Assembly: GCF_002209485.1 (NCBI RefSeq)
Contig: NZ_NJIX01000002.1
Location: 1,151,074 to 1,215,073 of the forward strand
Length of the DNA: 64,000 nucleotides
Origin: Achromobacter sp. HZ34
Lineage (GTDB): Bacteria; Pseudomonadota; Gammaproteobacteria; Burkholderiales; Burkholderiaceae_B
Direction: 5' to 3'
Numbering within the stretch: position 1 is the first letter of the stretch; each line of letters opens with the position of its first letter. Below the pieces are notes generated by a model. It was given only the letters and a program-made list of their open reading frames with translations, did no database searches and was not told where the DNA came from. The translations under genes and the position numbers were made by a program. This document shows positions 24,417-32,032 of this stretch, one piece after another.

Positions 24417-24521
24417 ATGACCCGCCCCCCCCCCACTGCCCTCGGAGCGCAAGGACTTGTGCAACCTCGGGCGGCCGTAACGACAAGCCGCCGCAACAGA
24501 GATGGCTGGGGAAGACAATGA
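24417..24521 (+). other. 34-codon leader ORF containing a C10 tract; its stop overlaps the pilin start
   Basis: From ATG 24417 the frame reads MTRPPPTALGAQ and continues to a TGA at 24519-24521 that overlaps the pilin ATG (24518-24520) as ATGA. Codons 3-6 lie on the C10 homopolymer. AGGAGG lies at 24397-24402, but 14 bp from the ATG, longer than normal. One extra C would put the leader in frame with the pilin gene; one fewer would stop it at TAA 24478-24480. Translation of the leader is unproven. Confidence 0.4.
24425..24434. repeat. C10 homopolymer upstream of the pilus operon
   Basis: Ten consecutive C, preceded by CCCG, 84 bp before the major pilin start codon. Homopolymeric C tracts upstream of Bordetella fimbrial genes (fim2, fim3, fimX) are known slipped-strand phase-variation switches. 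Here the tract lies within a potential leader ORF rather than at an obvious -10/-35 spacing. Confidence 0.95.
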
Positions 24522-25042
24522 AATACGTAAATCGCGTTTCCATGTCCGTGCTGGCGGCCGCGTTCGCCACGGCGCCGATCCAGGGCTATGCGGCGGTCTA
24601 CAGCAACGGCACCAACACCGCCACGTTCGCGGTCACGCTGACGATCGCGGCAAACTGCACCATCGCCGCCAATCCCCTGGCCTTCGGCTCGCAAGGCGTG
24701 CTGGCCACCGCGGTCAACCAACAGACCACGCTGGCCGTCACCTGCACCAACACCACCCCCTACAACATCGGCCTGGATGCCGGCACCGTCACCGGTTCGA
24801 CCGTGGCGGCGCGCCTGCTGGCGGGCACCGCCACGGGCAATACCGGCACCACGGTGGCGTACCAGTTGTACCAGGACGCCGGCCGCACCACGGTCTGGGG
24901 CAATACCCAGAGCACCAACACGGTGGCCGGCACGGGAACGGGCGCGGCACAGACCTTGACGGTGTACGGCCAGGTTGCCCCGCAGAACACGCCGCGGCCG
25001 GATACTTACCAGAGCACGGTCACCGCCACGGTCTTCTTCTGA
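24518..25042 (+). CDS. Spore coat U domain pilin (CsuA/B-like major subunit)
   Basis: 174 residues from ATG 24518 (GGGGAAG upstream). A signal peptide ends near GYA-A (residue 25). The SCPU domain follows: 'ATFAVTLTIAANCTI', 'LAFGSQGVL', 'TLAVTCTNTTPYNIGLDAG', 'VAYQLYQDAGRTTVWG' and C-terminal 'STVTATVFF'. The Cys pair (NCTI...VTCT) is the conserved disulfide. Such proteins assemble archaic chaperone-usher (Csu) pili that mediate attachment to abiotic surfaces and biofilm formation. First gene of the four-gene operon. Confidence 0.92.
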   Translation: MKYVNRVSMSVLAAAFATAPIQGYAAVYSNGTNTATFAVTLTIAANCTIAANPLAFGSQGVLATAVNQQTTLAVTCTNTTPYNIGLDAGTVTGSTVAARLLAGTATGNTGTTVAYQLYQDAGRTTVWGNTQSTNTVAGTGTGAAQTLTVYGQVAPQNTPRPDTYQSTVTATVFF

Positions 25043-25043
25043 C

Positions 25044-25778
25044 GTGGGCCGCAACGCCTTCGCGGGCGCCCTGTTCTACGCGCTGTTCTACGTATTTGCC
25101 ACGGCAACCACCGCGCACGCCGCCAGCCTGCAGATCACGCCGGTCATGGTCAATTTGCGCCCCGACGAGACCGCCACCGCCATCACCCTGAGCAACGACG
25201 GCAGCGAGCCCATCTATGGCCAGGTGCGGGTCTTCCGCTGGGACCAGGCCAACGGCGAGGACGCCCTGGCGCCCACCCAGGACATGGTGGCCAGCCCGCC
25301 CCTGATCGAAATGGGCCCGGGCGCGCGCCAGATCATTCGCCTGCTGCGCACAGGCCCCCAGGCCCCACAGGCCGAACAGACTTTCCGCATCCTGATCGAC
25401 GAAATCGCACCGCCGGAGCTGGGCACGCAGTCCGGCGTCACGGTGCGGCTGCGTTACTCGGTGCCTATCTTCATCACACCTGGCGCCGTGTCGCCGCCGA
25501 CTCTGGCTTGGACGGCCCAACGCGTCGGCGGGCAGTGGGTATTGGAAGCCCGTAACGACGGCGGACGGCATGCCCAGGTTGCCGCCGTCCAGCTGGTTTC
25601 CGGGGAGCGCGTCTACGACATCAACAAGGGTTTGCTGGGCTATGCGCTGGCCGGCCGCACGCGACGCTGGCAGTTGTCGCTACCTCCCGATGCCGTGCTG
25701 AAAGCACCGCTGAAACTGCGCGCCCGCATCAACGCCAATCCCGCCGAAGCCGCCGTGACCTTGTCGCCGGGGCCGTGA
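25044..25778 (+). CDS. Periplasmic pilus chaperone (CsuC-like)
   Basis: 244 residues starting at GTG 25044, one base after the pilin stop. A hydrophobic signal peptide (FAGALFYALFYVFATATTAHA) is followed by the immunoglobulin-like PapD fold: 'LQITPVMVNLRPDETATAITLSNDGSEPIYGQVRVFRW', 'IEMGPGARQIIRLL' and 'FRILIDEIAP'. Chaperones of this type donate a strand to each pilin and deliver it to the usher. An ATG start at 24975 is possible but would overlap the pilin and lack a leading signal peptide. Confidence 0.9.
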   Translation: MGRNAFAGALFYALFYVFATATTAHAASLQITPVMVNLRPDETATAITLSNDGSEPIYGQVRVFRWDQANGEDALAPTQDMVASPPLIEMGPGARQIIRLLRTGPQAPQAEQTFRILIDEIAPPELGTQSGVTVRLRYSVPIFITPGAVSPPTLAWTAQRVGGQWVLEARNDGGRHAQVAAVQLVSGERVYDINKGLLGYALAGRTRRWQLSLPPDAVLKAPLKLRARINANPAEAAVTLSPGP

Positions 25779-25791
25779 AGGCGAGGGGGGC

Positions 25792-28185
25792 ATGGCTGGC
25801 CGGCAGCACATCCGCGCATGGCAAGGACTGGCGGCGGCCAGCGCCTGCCTGGCCGCGCTGGCGCTGCCGCCGCAGGCAGAGGCACAGGCCGACGTACAAG
25901 CACAGCGCGCCGCGCCGCCGCAGCGGCCCGGCAGCCCGACGGCGGCCACGCATGAGGTTTACCTGACCGTGAGTTTCAATGGGGAAGCGACCGCGCTGAT
26001 CTCCCGTTTCCGAGAGGCGGGCGGGCGGCTTTATGCCTCGCGCAAGGATCTGCTGGACCTGGGCCTGGCTGAAACAGGCCTGCCCGCCGGCACGGCGGAC
26101 ACCGATGTGCCGCTGGATCGCATCAACGGCCTGACCTACCGCTACGACCCCGCGCAGCAGTCGGTCGACCTGCGCATGCCCGACCGGCTGCGCCGGCCCT
26201 ACGGTGTGGACACGCGCGGCCTGCAGCCCACCCCGCCGGCACGTTCCAGCCGCGGCCTGCTGCTCAACTATGACGCCTACGCGCAGACGCAAGGCCGCGA
26301 CAGCCTGGCGATATGGACCGAGGAACGCTATTTCTCACCGGAAGGCGTGTTGTCCAATACCGGCATCGGTTACCTGTACGGCCCGCAACGTAAATACATC
26401 CGCTACGACACGGCCTGGATCAAGTCCGACCCCACCGACCTGCGCACTACGCAGATCGGCGACATGATCTCGTCCTCGCTGGACTGGTCGCGTTCCATCC
26501 GCCTGGGCGGCCTGCAATGGCGCCGCAACTTCGCATTGCGGCCCGACCTGGTCACCTTTCCCCTGCCCAACCTGGGCGGCAGCGCGGTGGTGCCGTCGGC
26601 CGTGGACGTCTACATCAACAACGTGCGGCAGTACTCCGGCAACGTCCCCAGCGGCCCCTTCGTCGTCAACAGCGTGCCCGGCATCACCGGTGCCGGCACC
26701 GCCAGCGTGGTGACCCGCGACGCGCTGGGCCGGCCGATTTCCACGACCCTGCCCATCTATATCGACTCGCGCATGCTGTCGGCAGGCTTGTCCAGCTATT
26801 CGGCCGAGTTGGGCTTCCTGCGGCGCAACTACGGCCTGACGTCGTTCGACTACAACCGCGACCCGGCCGGCAGCGGCTCCGTGCGTTACGGCATCAGCGA
26901 CGCCCTGACTCTCGAAGGCCATGCCGAAGCCAGCACCGGCATCTACAACGCCGGCGGCGGCGCCCTGGTACGACTGGGCTCGGCCGGCGTGCTGAACGGC
27001 TCGCTGGCCGGCAGCAGCGGCCGCAACACCGGTATGCAGGCCAGCATAGGCTATCAATACATCCGGTCCGACTTCTCGCTGGACGCGCGCACCACGCGCA
27101 AGATCGGCAACTACGGCGACCTGGCCTCCGCCGCCGTCGACGGCACGCCAGTGGCCGACAGCGACGACCGCGTCACGGTGGCGGTACCGCTGGGCCAGCG
27201 CCAGACCGTGGCGGTGAGCCTGCTGAGCGTGGCCTACCCCGGCGTGGACAAATCCCGCGTGGGCTCGGTGGCCTGGTCGTATAACGCCGGCAGCCAGGTG
27301 ACGTTCAACGTCAACGCCTTCAAGGACTTCGGCCAGGGCAATTCCAACGGCGTCTTCTTCTCCGTGAGCATCGGCCTGGGCGACGGCCGTTCCGGCAGCG
27401 CCAGCGTGGGGCGGCAGAACGGCGAATCCACCTACAACGTCGGCGCGGTACAGACACCGGACTACGGCGGCGGCTGGGGCTGGGGCTTGCAGACCGGGCG
27501 TAACGGCCCCGCCGACTATCGCCAGGGCTGGGGCCAGTACCTGGGCCGCTACGGCCAGATCACGGCCACCGCGCAGAGCTATGGCGGCGAAGACAGCCTG
27601 GGCCTGGACCTGAACGGCAGCGTGGTGCTGATGGACGGCCACGTCGAGGCCGCGCGGCAGATCTACGACGGCTTCACCCTGGTGTCCACCGACGGCGTCG
27701 GCGGCATACCCGTGCTGAGCCAGAACCGCGTGATCGGCAAGACGGGCAGCAACGGCTATCTGCTGGTGCCCAACCTGAATTCATACCAGCACAACCAGGT
27801 GGGCATCGACAGCCTGAAGCTGCCGCCGGATGCGCGGATCGAAAGCACCGAACAGGACGTGGTTCCGCAGACGCTGTCGGGCGTGGTCACCCGCTTTGGC
27901 GTGACGCGCTATTCCGCCGCGTCCATCATCCTGCATGGCACGGACGGCCAGCCCTTGCCGGTCGGCACCCGGGTCCATTTCGTGGAAGGCAATAGCGACA
28001 CCATCGTCGGCTACGACGGCATCACCTTCGTCGACGGCCTGGCCGCGCGCAATACGCTCACGGTCACCAACGACAAGTTGAGTTGCAGCGTGAGCGTCGC
28101 GTACCAGCGGCCGCAGGACGGGTCCTTGCCCACACTGGGGCCCTACCCCTGCGGGGCCGCGACGCCGGCTGGGGGGCGCAAGTGA
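25792..28185 (+). CDS. Outer-membrane pilus usher (CsuD-like)
   Basis: 797 residues from ATG 25792 (GGCGAGGGGGGC upstream). A signal peptide (~residues 1-32) is followed by an N-terminal domain ('LTVSFNGEATALISRFREAGGRLYASRKDLLDLGL'), then the beta-barrel with 'GDMISSSLDWSRSIRLGGLQWRRNF' and the plug region 'VPSAVDVYINNVRQYSGNVPSGPFVVNSVPGI', and C-terminal domains ending 'CSVSVAYQRPQDGSLPTLGPYPC'. It is the translocation pore and assembly platform of the pilus. Length fits the Csu/archaic usher group. It overlaps the next gene by 4 bp. Confidence 0.95.
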   Translation: MAGRQHIRAWQGLAAASACLAALALPPQAEAQADVQAQRAAPPQRPGSPTAATHEVYLTVSFNGEATALISRFREAGGRLYASRKDLLDLGLAETGLPAGTADTDVPLDRINGLTYRYDPAQQSVDLRMPDRLRRPYGVDTRGLQPTPPARSSRGLLLNYDAYAQTQGRDSLAIWTEERYFSPEGVLSNTGIGYLYGPQRKYIRYDTAWIKSDPTDLRTTQIGDMISSSLDWSRSIRLGGLQWRRNFALRPDLVTFPLPNLGGSAVVPSAVDVYINNVRQYSGNVPSGPFVVNSVPGITGAGTASVVTRDALGRPISTTLPIYIDSRMLSAGLSSYSAELGFLRRNYGLTSFDYNRDPAGSGSVRYGISDALTLEGHAEASTGIYNAGGGALVRLGSAGVLNGSLAGSSGRNTGMQASIGYQYIRSDFSLDARTTRKIGNYGDLASAAVDGTPVADSDDRVTVAVPLGQRQTVAVSLLSVAYPGVDKSRVGSVAWSYNAGSQVTFNVNAFKDFGQGNSNGVFFSVSIGLGDGRSGSASVGRQNGESTYNVGAVQTPDYGGGWGWGLQTGRNGPADYRQGWGQYLGRYGQITATAQSYGGEDSLGLDLNGSVVLMDGHVEAARQIYDGFTLVSTDGVGGIPVLSQNRVIGKTGSNGYLLVPNLNSYQHNQVGIDSLKLPPDARIESTEQDVVPQTLSGVVTRFGVTRYSAASIILHGTDGQPLPVGTRVHFVEGNSDTIVGYDGITFVDGLAARNTLTVTNDKLSCSVSVAYQRPQDGSLPTLGPYPCGAATPAGGRK

Positions 28186-29195
28186 ATTGCATCAAAGGCT
28201 TGAGAGGCTTGCGGTCCCCCTTACTGGCATTGGCTCTGGTGCTTGCACTGTGCGCGATAGCGCCGACCGCGTCCGCGCAAACCTGCTCCGCCGCGATGAC
28301 GCCGCTGAACATCCCCTCCGTCAGTCCCGTGCGCGGCGTCAGCTATACCGGCAGCGCCACGCTGACGGTCACCTGCACATGGGGGCTGTTGAACCTGGCG
28401 CCCAACGCGCAGGTCTGCGTCAACCTGGGCACCGGCAGTACCTCCACCGGGCAGAACCCGCGCACGCTGGGCAATGGCAGCAACCGGCTGCAATACCGCA
28501 TCGCCGCCAATGTGGGCTACAGCCCGCTATGGGGGTCGACCGCGACGTCCACCACGCCGATCTCGGTGGTCCTGCAGCAGCCGCTGCTGGGTACCGTGGC
28601 GTCCACCAATGTGACCATCAACGCGCAGACACTGCCCAGCCAGCTTACGGTGCCTACCGTCAACAACGAAGCCACGACCTATACGGAAAGCTTCGCCGGC
28701 GTGGCCACCATTGCGTATTCCTACTACCTGCTGGGCACGGCGCCCGCCTGCAGCACGCTGACGCCGCAGGGCACCTTCACGCCGACCATCACGGCGTCCG
28801 TCATCAACGACTGCCTGATCTCCGCCACCGCCATGAACTTCGGGTCGACGGGGTTGATCACCGCGGAGCGCAGGACCACCAGCCAGTTGACGGTCCAGTG
28901 CACCAACAACGCTGCTTACCGGATCGCGCTCAACGGGGGCGCCAATGGGACGGTCGCCGCGCGCAACATGCAGTTGTCCGGGGGGACGGCCAGTCAGCGC
29001 GTGCCCTATCAGCTTTATACCGATGCGGCGTATTCGATTCCGTGGGGCGACGGCACCGCCGGCACGTCAATGGTGACCGGGCTGGGCACCGGCACGGCAC
29101 AGACCGTCACGGTCTATGGCAGAGTGGCCGCGCAGGCAGGCGGGCCGACGCCGGGCTCGTACAGCGACCAGGTCCAGGCCACGATTTATTTTTGA
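28182..29195 (+). CDS. Two-domain spore coat U protein, pilus tip adhesin (CsuE-like)
   Basis: 337 residues from GTG 28182, which overlaps the usher stop (GTGA). A signal peptide ending at ASA-Q (near residue 32) is followed by two SCPU domains. The first has 'TLTVTCTWGLLNLAPNAQVCVNLG' and is the divergent tip-like domain. The second ('FTPTITASVINDCLISATAMNFGS...TSQLTVQCTNNAAYRIALNGG...QVQATIYF') resembles the major pilin at 24518. Two domains in a last-gene protein is the layout of the CsuE tip adhesin, which binds hydrophobic surfaces. Confidence 0.88.
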   Translation: MNCIKGLRGLRSPLLALALVLALCAIAPTASAQTCSAAMTPLNIPSVSPVRGVSYTGSATLTVTCTWGLLNLAPNAQVCVNLGTGSTSTGQNPRTLGNGSNRLQYRIAANVGYSPLWGSTATSTTPISVVLQQPLLGTVASTNVTINAQTLPSQLTVPTVNNEATTYTESFAGVATIAYSYYLLGTAPACSTLTPQGTFTPTITASVINDCLISATAMNFGSTGLITAERRTTSQLTVQCTNNAAYRIALNGGANGTVAARNMQLSGGTASQRVPYQLYTDAAYSIPWGDGTAGTSMVTGLGTGTAQTVTVYGRVAAQAGGPTPGSYSDQVQATIYF

Positions 29196-29240
29196 TGGGC
29201 AAGGCGCGGCGCCTTTGTTGCATCGCGGCGCGCGGGGGGC

Positions 29241-29257
29241 GGCGCCTGCCAGGCGCC
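29241..29257. terminator. Short GC palindrome between convergent genes
   Basis: GGCGCCTG-C-CAGGCGCC lies between the end of the tip adhesin (29195) and the end of the convergent small gene (29262). There is no U-run and the loop is minimal, so terminator function is a weak inference. Confidence 0.3.
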
Positions 29258-29261
29258 AGGC

Positions 29262-29651
29262 TTAGAACGTCACGACCCAGGTGGCTGCGCCGATGGCGGC
29301 ATTGGCGGCGCCCGTCGCCGCGCTTTCGTTTTCGGGGGCGGCACCATTGGCGGCTGCCGTATCGACCGCCGTGGCCGAGGGCAAGGCGCTTTGCATGGCG
29401 ATATTGGAAACCTCGTCATGCAGGCAGGTCACGTCGGGCCCCGCCTGCGGCTGGCGCAGCAGATCCCGGCTCTGCACGCTACAGGTGCTCTGGATGGTGA
29501 AGCTGACCGCCAGGTCGGCGGAGGGTCCCATCACGGCTGCGTCCGCCTGGCCAGGCAGGAACGGGGCCGCAAGCACGACCACCGACACCGCGGCAAGGGT
29601 CGCCACGGTCGCCCTGCGCGCTACGGAGGAAAAGAAAAAATGGGGCTTCAT
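29262..29651 (-). CDS. Secreted pilin-like small protein convergent with the pilus operon
   Basis: 129 residues from ATG 29651. There is a clear signal peptide (RRATVATLAAVSVVVLAAPFLPGQADA-A). The mature part opens 'DLAVSFTIQSTCSVQ', has a second Cys in 'DVTCLHDE' and ends 'TWVVTF'. This matches the pilin/SCPU layout (strand, Cys, second Cys strand, aromatic-terminated last strand) in a compact form, with an Ala/Asn-rich middle in place of the usual core. It may be a minor subunit or capping protein. No search was possible; function unproven. Confidence 0.65.
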   Translation of the reverse strand: MKPHFFFSSVARRATVATLAAVSVVVLAAPFLPGQADAAVMGPSADLAVSFTIQSTCSVQSRDLLRQPQAGPDVTCLHDEVSNIAMQSALPSATAVDTAAANGAAPENESAATGAANAAIGAATWVVTF

Positions 29652-29958
29652 GCCGAACTGCCTTGCAGTATCTGGGGGACCGAAATTCGCCGACTCGCGA
29701 TTTTCGCAGAAATAGGCGGTTACATGCGATTTGGCGGTACGGTCTTGCCGCGCCCGCCATTCGACGTGGCATAAAAGCCGCAACGATGCTCAGCAATATG
29801 CGCCAGCGCCCGCCCATAAGCCGTAACGCCGTCCGCCCATAAACAGGACTATATGCCCCCATAGAACCGCCTCGTCTGGCGCCCCCCGGGCCGTCTCCCT
29901 ACCATTTGTCCATCTTCAATCCCCTGCTGAAGCGGGAATCTGGAAACGGGAATCACGC
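29652..29958. other. Intergenic stretch before the hydantoinase operon
   Basis: 307 bp with divergent promoters expected at both ends. CGCCCATAA occurs at 29811-29819 and again at 29834-29842 (23-bp period), and a CCCCCATAG follows at 29856. I see no gene, RNA or clear sigma-70 pair here. Confidence 0.4.
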
Positions 29959-32010
29959 ATGTACAGAATAGGCGTCGATGTGGGCGGTACGTTTACCGAC
30001 CTGGTACTGGTGCACGGCGAAAGCGGCCGTACGATCTTCCACAAGGTGCCGTCCACGCCGCACGATCCGTCCGAGGCGATCCACCGCGGCGTGGTCGAGC
30101 TGATGGCCGACAACCGGCTGGACCCGGCCGGCATCCGCCATATCGGCCACGGCACCACGGTGGCCACCAATCTGGTCATCGAGGGCAAGGGCGCGCGCTG
30201 CGCCCTGATCACCACCCGCGGCTTTCGCGACATCCTGGACATCGGCCGCCAGACGCGGCCGCATAATTTCGACTACGGCGTGCGCAAGCCGCCGGCGCTG
30301 GCACCGCGCCGCTGGCGCAAGGAAGTGCGCGAGCGTGTCGACGCGGCGGGCACCGTACTGGAAGCGCTGGACGAGGACGACGTGCGCCGCGCCGCCGAGG
30401 AACTGAAGGCCGACGGCGTCGAAGCCATCGCCATCTGCTACCTGCATTCCTACCGCAATCCCGACCACGAACAGCGCACCCGCGCCATCGTGCGCGAGAT
30501 CCTGCCCGACGCCTACATCTGCCTGTCCAGTGAAGTGCTGCCGGAATTCCGCGAGTACGAGCGCTTTTCCACCACGGTCCTCAATGCCAAGGTGGGCCCG
30601 CGCATGGAGAGCTACCTGGGCAATTTCCTGGCTCGCGTCAAGGACGCCGGCGTTCGCCACGAGCCCTACACCATCCATTCCAACGGCGGCCTGATGTCGG
30701 TCGAGGCGGTGCGCCGCTTCCCGGTCAAGACCTGCCTGTCCGGCCCCGCCGCCGGTGTCGTCGGCGCGGCGACCCTGGGCCGCGTGATCGGCTATCCCAA
30801 CCTGGTGACCTTCGACGTCGGCGGCACCAGCACCGACGTCTCGCTGATCGCCGACGGCCAGGCCATGTTCAGCGCCAGCCGCAGCGTGGCCGGCTATCCG
30901 GTGAAGACGCCCATGGTGGACATCCACGTCATCGGCGCGGGCGGCGGCAGCCTGACCTGGATGGACGACGCCGGCTCCCTGAAGGTGGGCCCGGAAAGCG
31001 CCGGCGCGGTGCCCGGCCCGGTGGGTTACGGCCGTGGCGGCCAGCAGCCGACCATTACCGATGCGCAGATCTCGCTTCATCGCTTGAATCCTGTCGCCGT
31101 GCTGGACGGCAAGATGCCCATCCACGCCGACGCCGCCAAGCGGGCCCTGCGCGAACAGGTGGCCGACAAGCTGGGCTTGAGCCTGGAAGCGGCGGCCGAG
31201 GGCGTGATCCGTATTGCCAATGCCAATATGAGCCGCGCCATCCGCGCCGTGTCCACCGAGCGCGGCTACGACCTGGCGAATTTCGCGCTGATCGCCTTCG
31301 GCGGCGCCGGTCCGCTGCATGCGCTGGGCGTGGCGCGCGAATGCGGCATCGCCACCGTGATCGTGCCGCAGGAGCCGGGCAATATGTGCGCGCGCGGCAT
31401 CCTGCTGACCGATATTTCCTTCGACTTCGTCGCCAGCGATATTTCCCTGGTCAGCGCGGAGAACTGGCCCCGCGTGCTGACGCGCTTCGAGGCCTTGCAT
31501 GAAGCCGCCGACCGCTGGCTGGACGAGGAACAGGTGGCGACAGAACAGCGCCGCTACCAGCGCCAGATCGACGCCCGTTACGTGGGCCAGAACTTCGAGG
31601 TCCAGGTACCTGTCGAGGGCCGGCTGGATGAAGCCGCCCTGGCCCGCTTCGTCGCCGACTTCCATGATGCGCATCGCAAGGAGTATGGCTACGACGTGCC
31701 GTCGCGTCCCATCGAAATCATCAACTGCCGCATGAAGGCGATCGGCACGATTACCAAGGCGCCGCTGGCTCCCATGGAAATCAAGGGCGACGGGGCCGGC
31801 ACGACCCCATCGCGTGGCCAGCGCGACATCTGGTTCGGTGAAGGCCACGGCTGGCTGCCGTCGCCCGTGTATCACCGCGCCAGCCTGGCGCCCGGCGCGC
31901 GCATCCTGGGACCCGCCGTCATCGAAGAGATGAGTTCCACCACGGTGCTGGAACCCGGTCACGACATGACCGTGGACGCCTACGGCAACCTCATCATCAC
32001 TATTGCTTGA
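29959..32010 (+). CDS. hyuA: Hydantoinase/oxoprolinase family protein, A subunit
   Basis: 683 residues beginning MYRIGVDVGGTFTDLVLVHG, the ATP-binding ASKHA phosphate-1 motif of HyuA/acetone-carboxylase-beta proteins. Later come 'HGTTVATNLVIEGKGAR', 'NSNGGLMSVEAVRRFP', 'FDVGGTSTDVSLI' (phosphate-2) and 'GGAGPLHALGVARE'. The family hydrolyses or carboxylates amide-like bonds with ATP (5-oxoprolinase, N-methylhydantoinase, acetone carboxylase). No third (gamma) subunit follows, which argues against acetone carboxylase. hyuB starts 22 bp downstream. Confidence 0.92.
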   Translation: MYRIGVDVGGTFTDLVLVHGESGRTIFHKVPSTPHDPSEAIHRGVVELMADNRLDPAGIRHIGHGTTVATNLVIEGKGARCALITTRGFRDILDIGRQTRPHNFDYGVRKPPALAPRRWRKEVRERVDAAGTVLEALDEDDVRRAAEELKADGVEAIAICYLHSYRNPDHEQRTRAIVREILPDAYICLSSEVLPEFREYERFSTTVLNAKVGPRMESYLGNFLARVKDAGVRHEPYTIHSNGGLMSVEAVRRFPVKTCLSGPAAGVVGAATLGRVIGYPNLVTFDVGGTSTDVSLIADGQAMFSASRSVAGYPVKTPMVDIHVIGAGGGSLTWMDDAGSLKVGPESAGAVPGPVGYGRGGQQPTITDAQISLHRLNPVAVLDGKMPIHADAAKRALREQVADKLGLSLEAAAEGVIRIANANMSRAIRAVSTERGYDLANFALIAFGGAGPLHALGVARECGIATVIVPQEPGNMCARGILLTDISFDFVASDISLVSAENWPRVLTRFEALHEAADRWLDEEQVATEQRRYQRQIDARYVGQNFEVQVPVEGRLDEAALARFVADFHDAHRKEYGYDVPSRPIEIINCRMKAIGTITKAPLAPMEIKGDGAGTTPSRGQRDIWFGEGHGWLPSPVYHRASLAPGARILGPAVIEEMSSTTVLEPGHDMTVDAYGNLIITIA

Positions 32011-32032
32011 ACCATCCTCGCAGGGGACAGAA

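Noticed and set aside
29953..31962. 669-codon open frame antisense to hyuA
   Set aside because: Covers hyuA almost exactly in the mirrored frame, with no domain pattern and no ribosome binding site.
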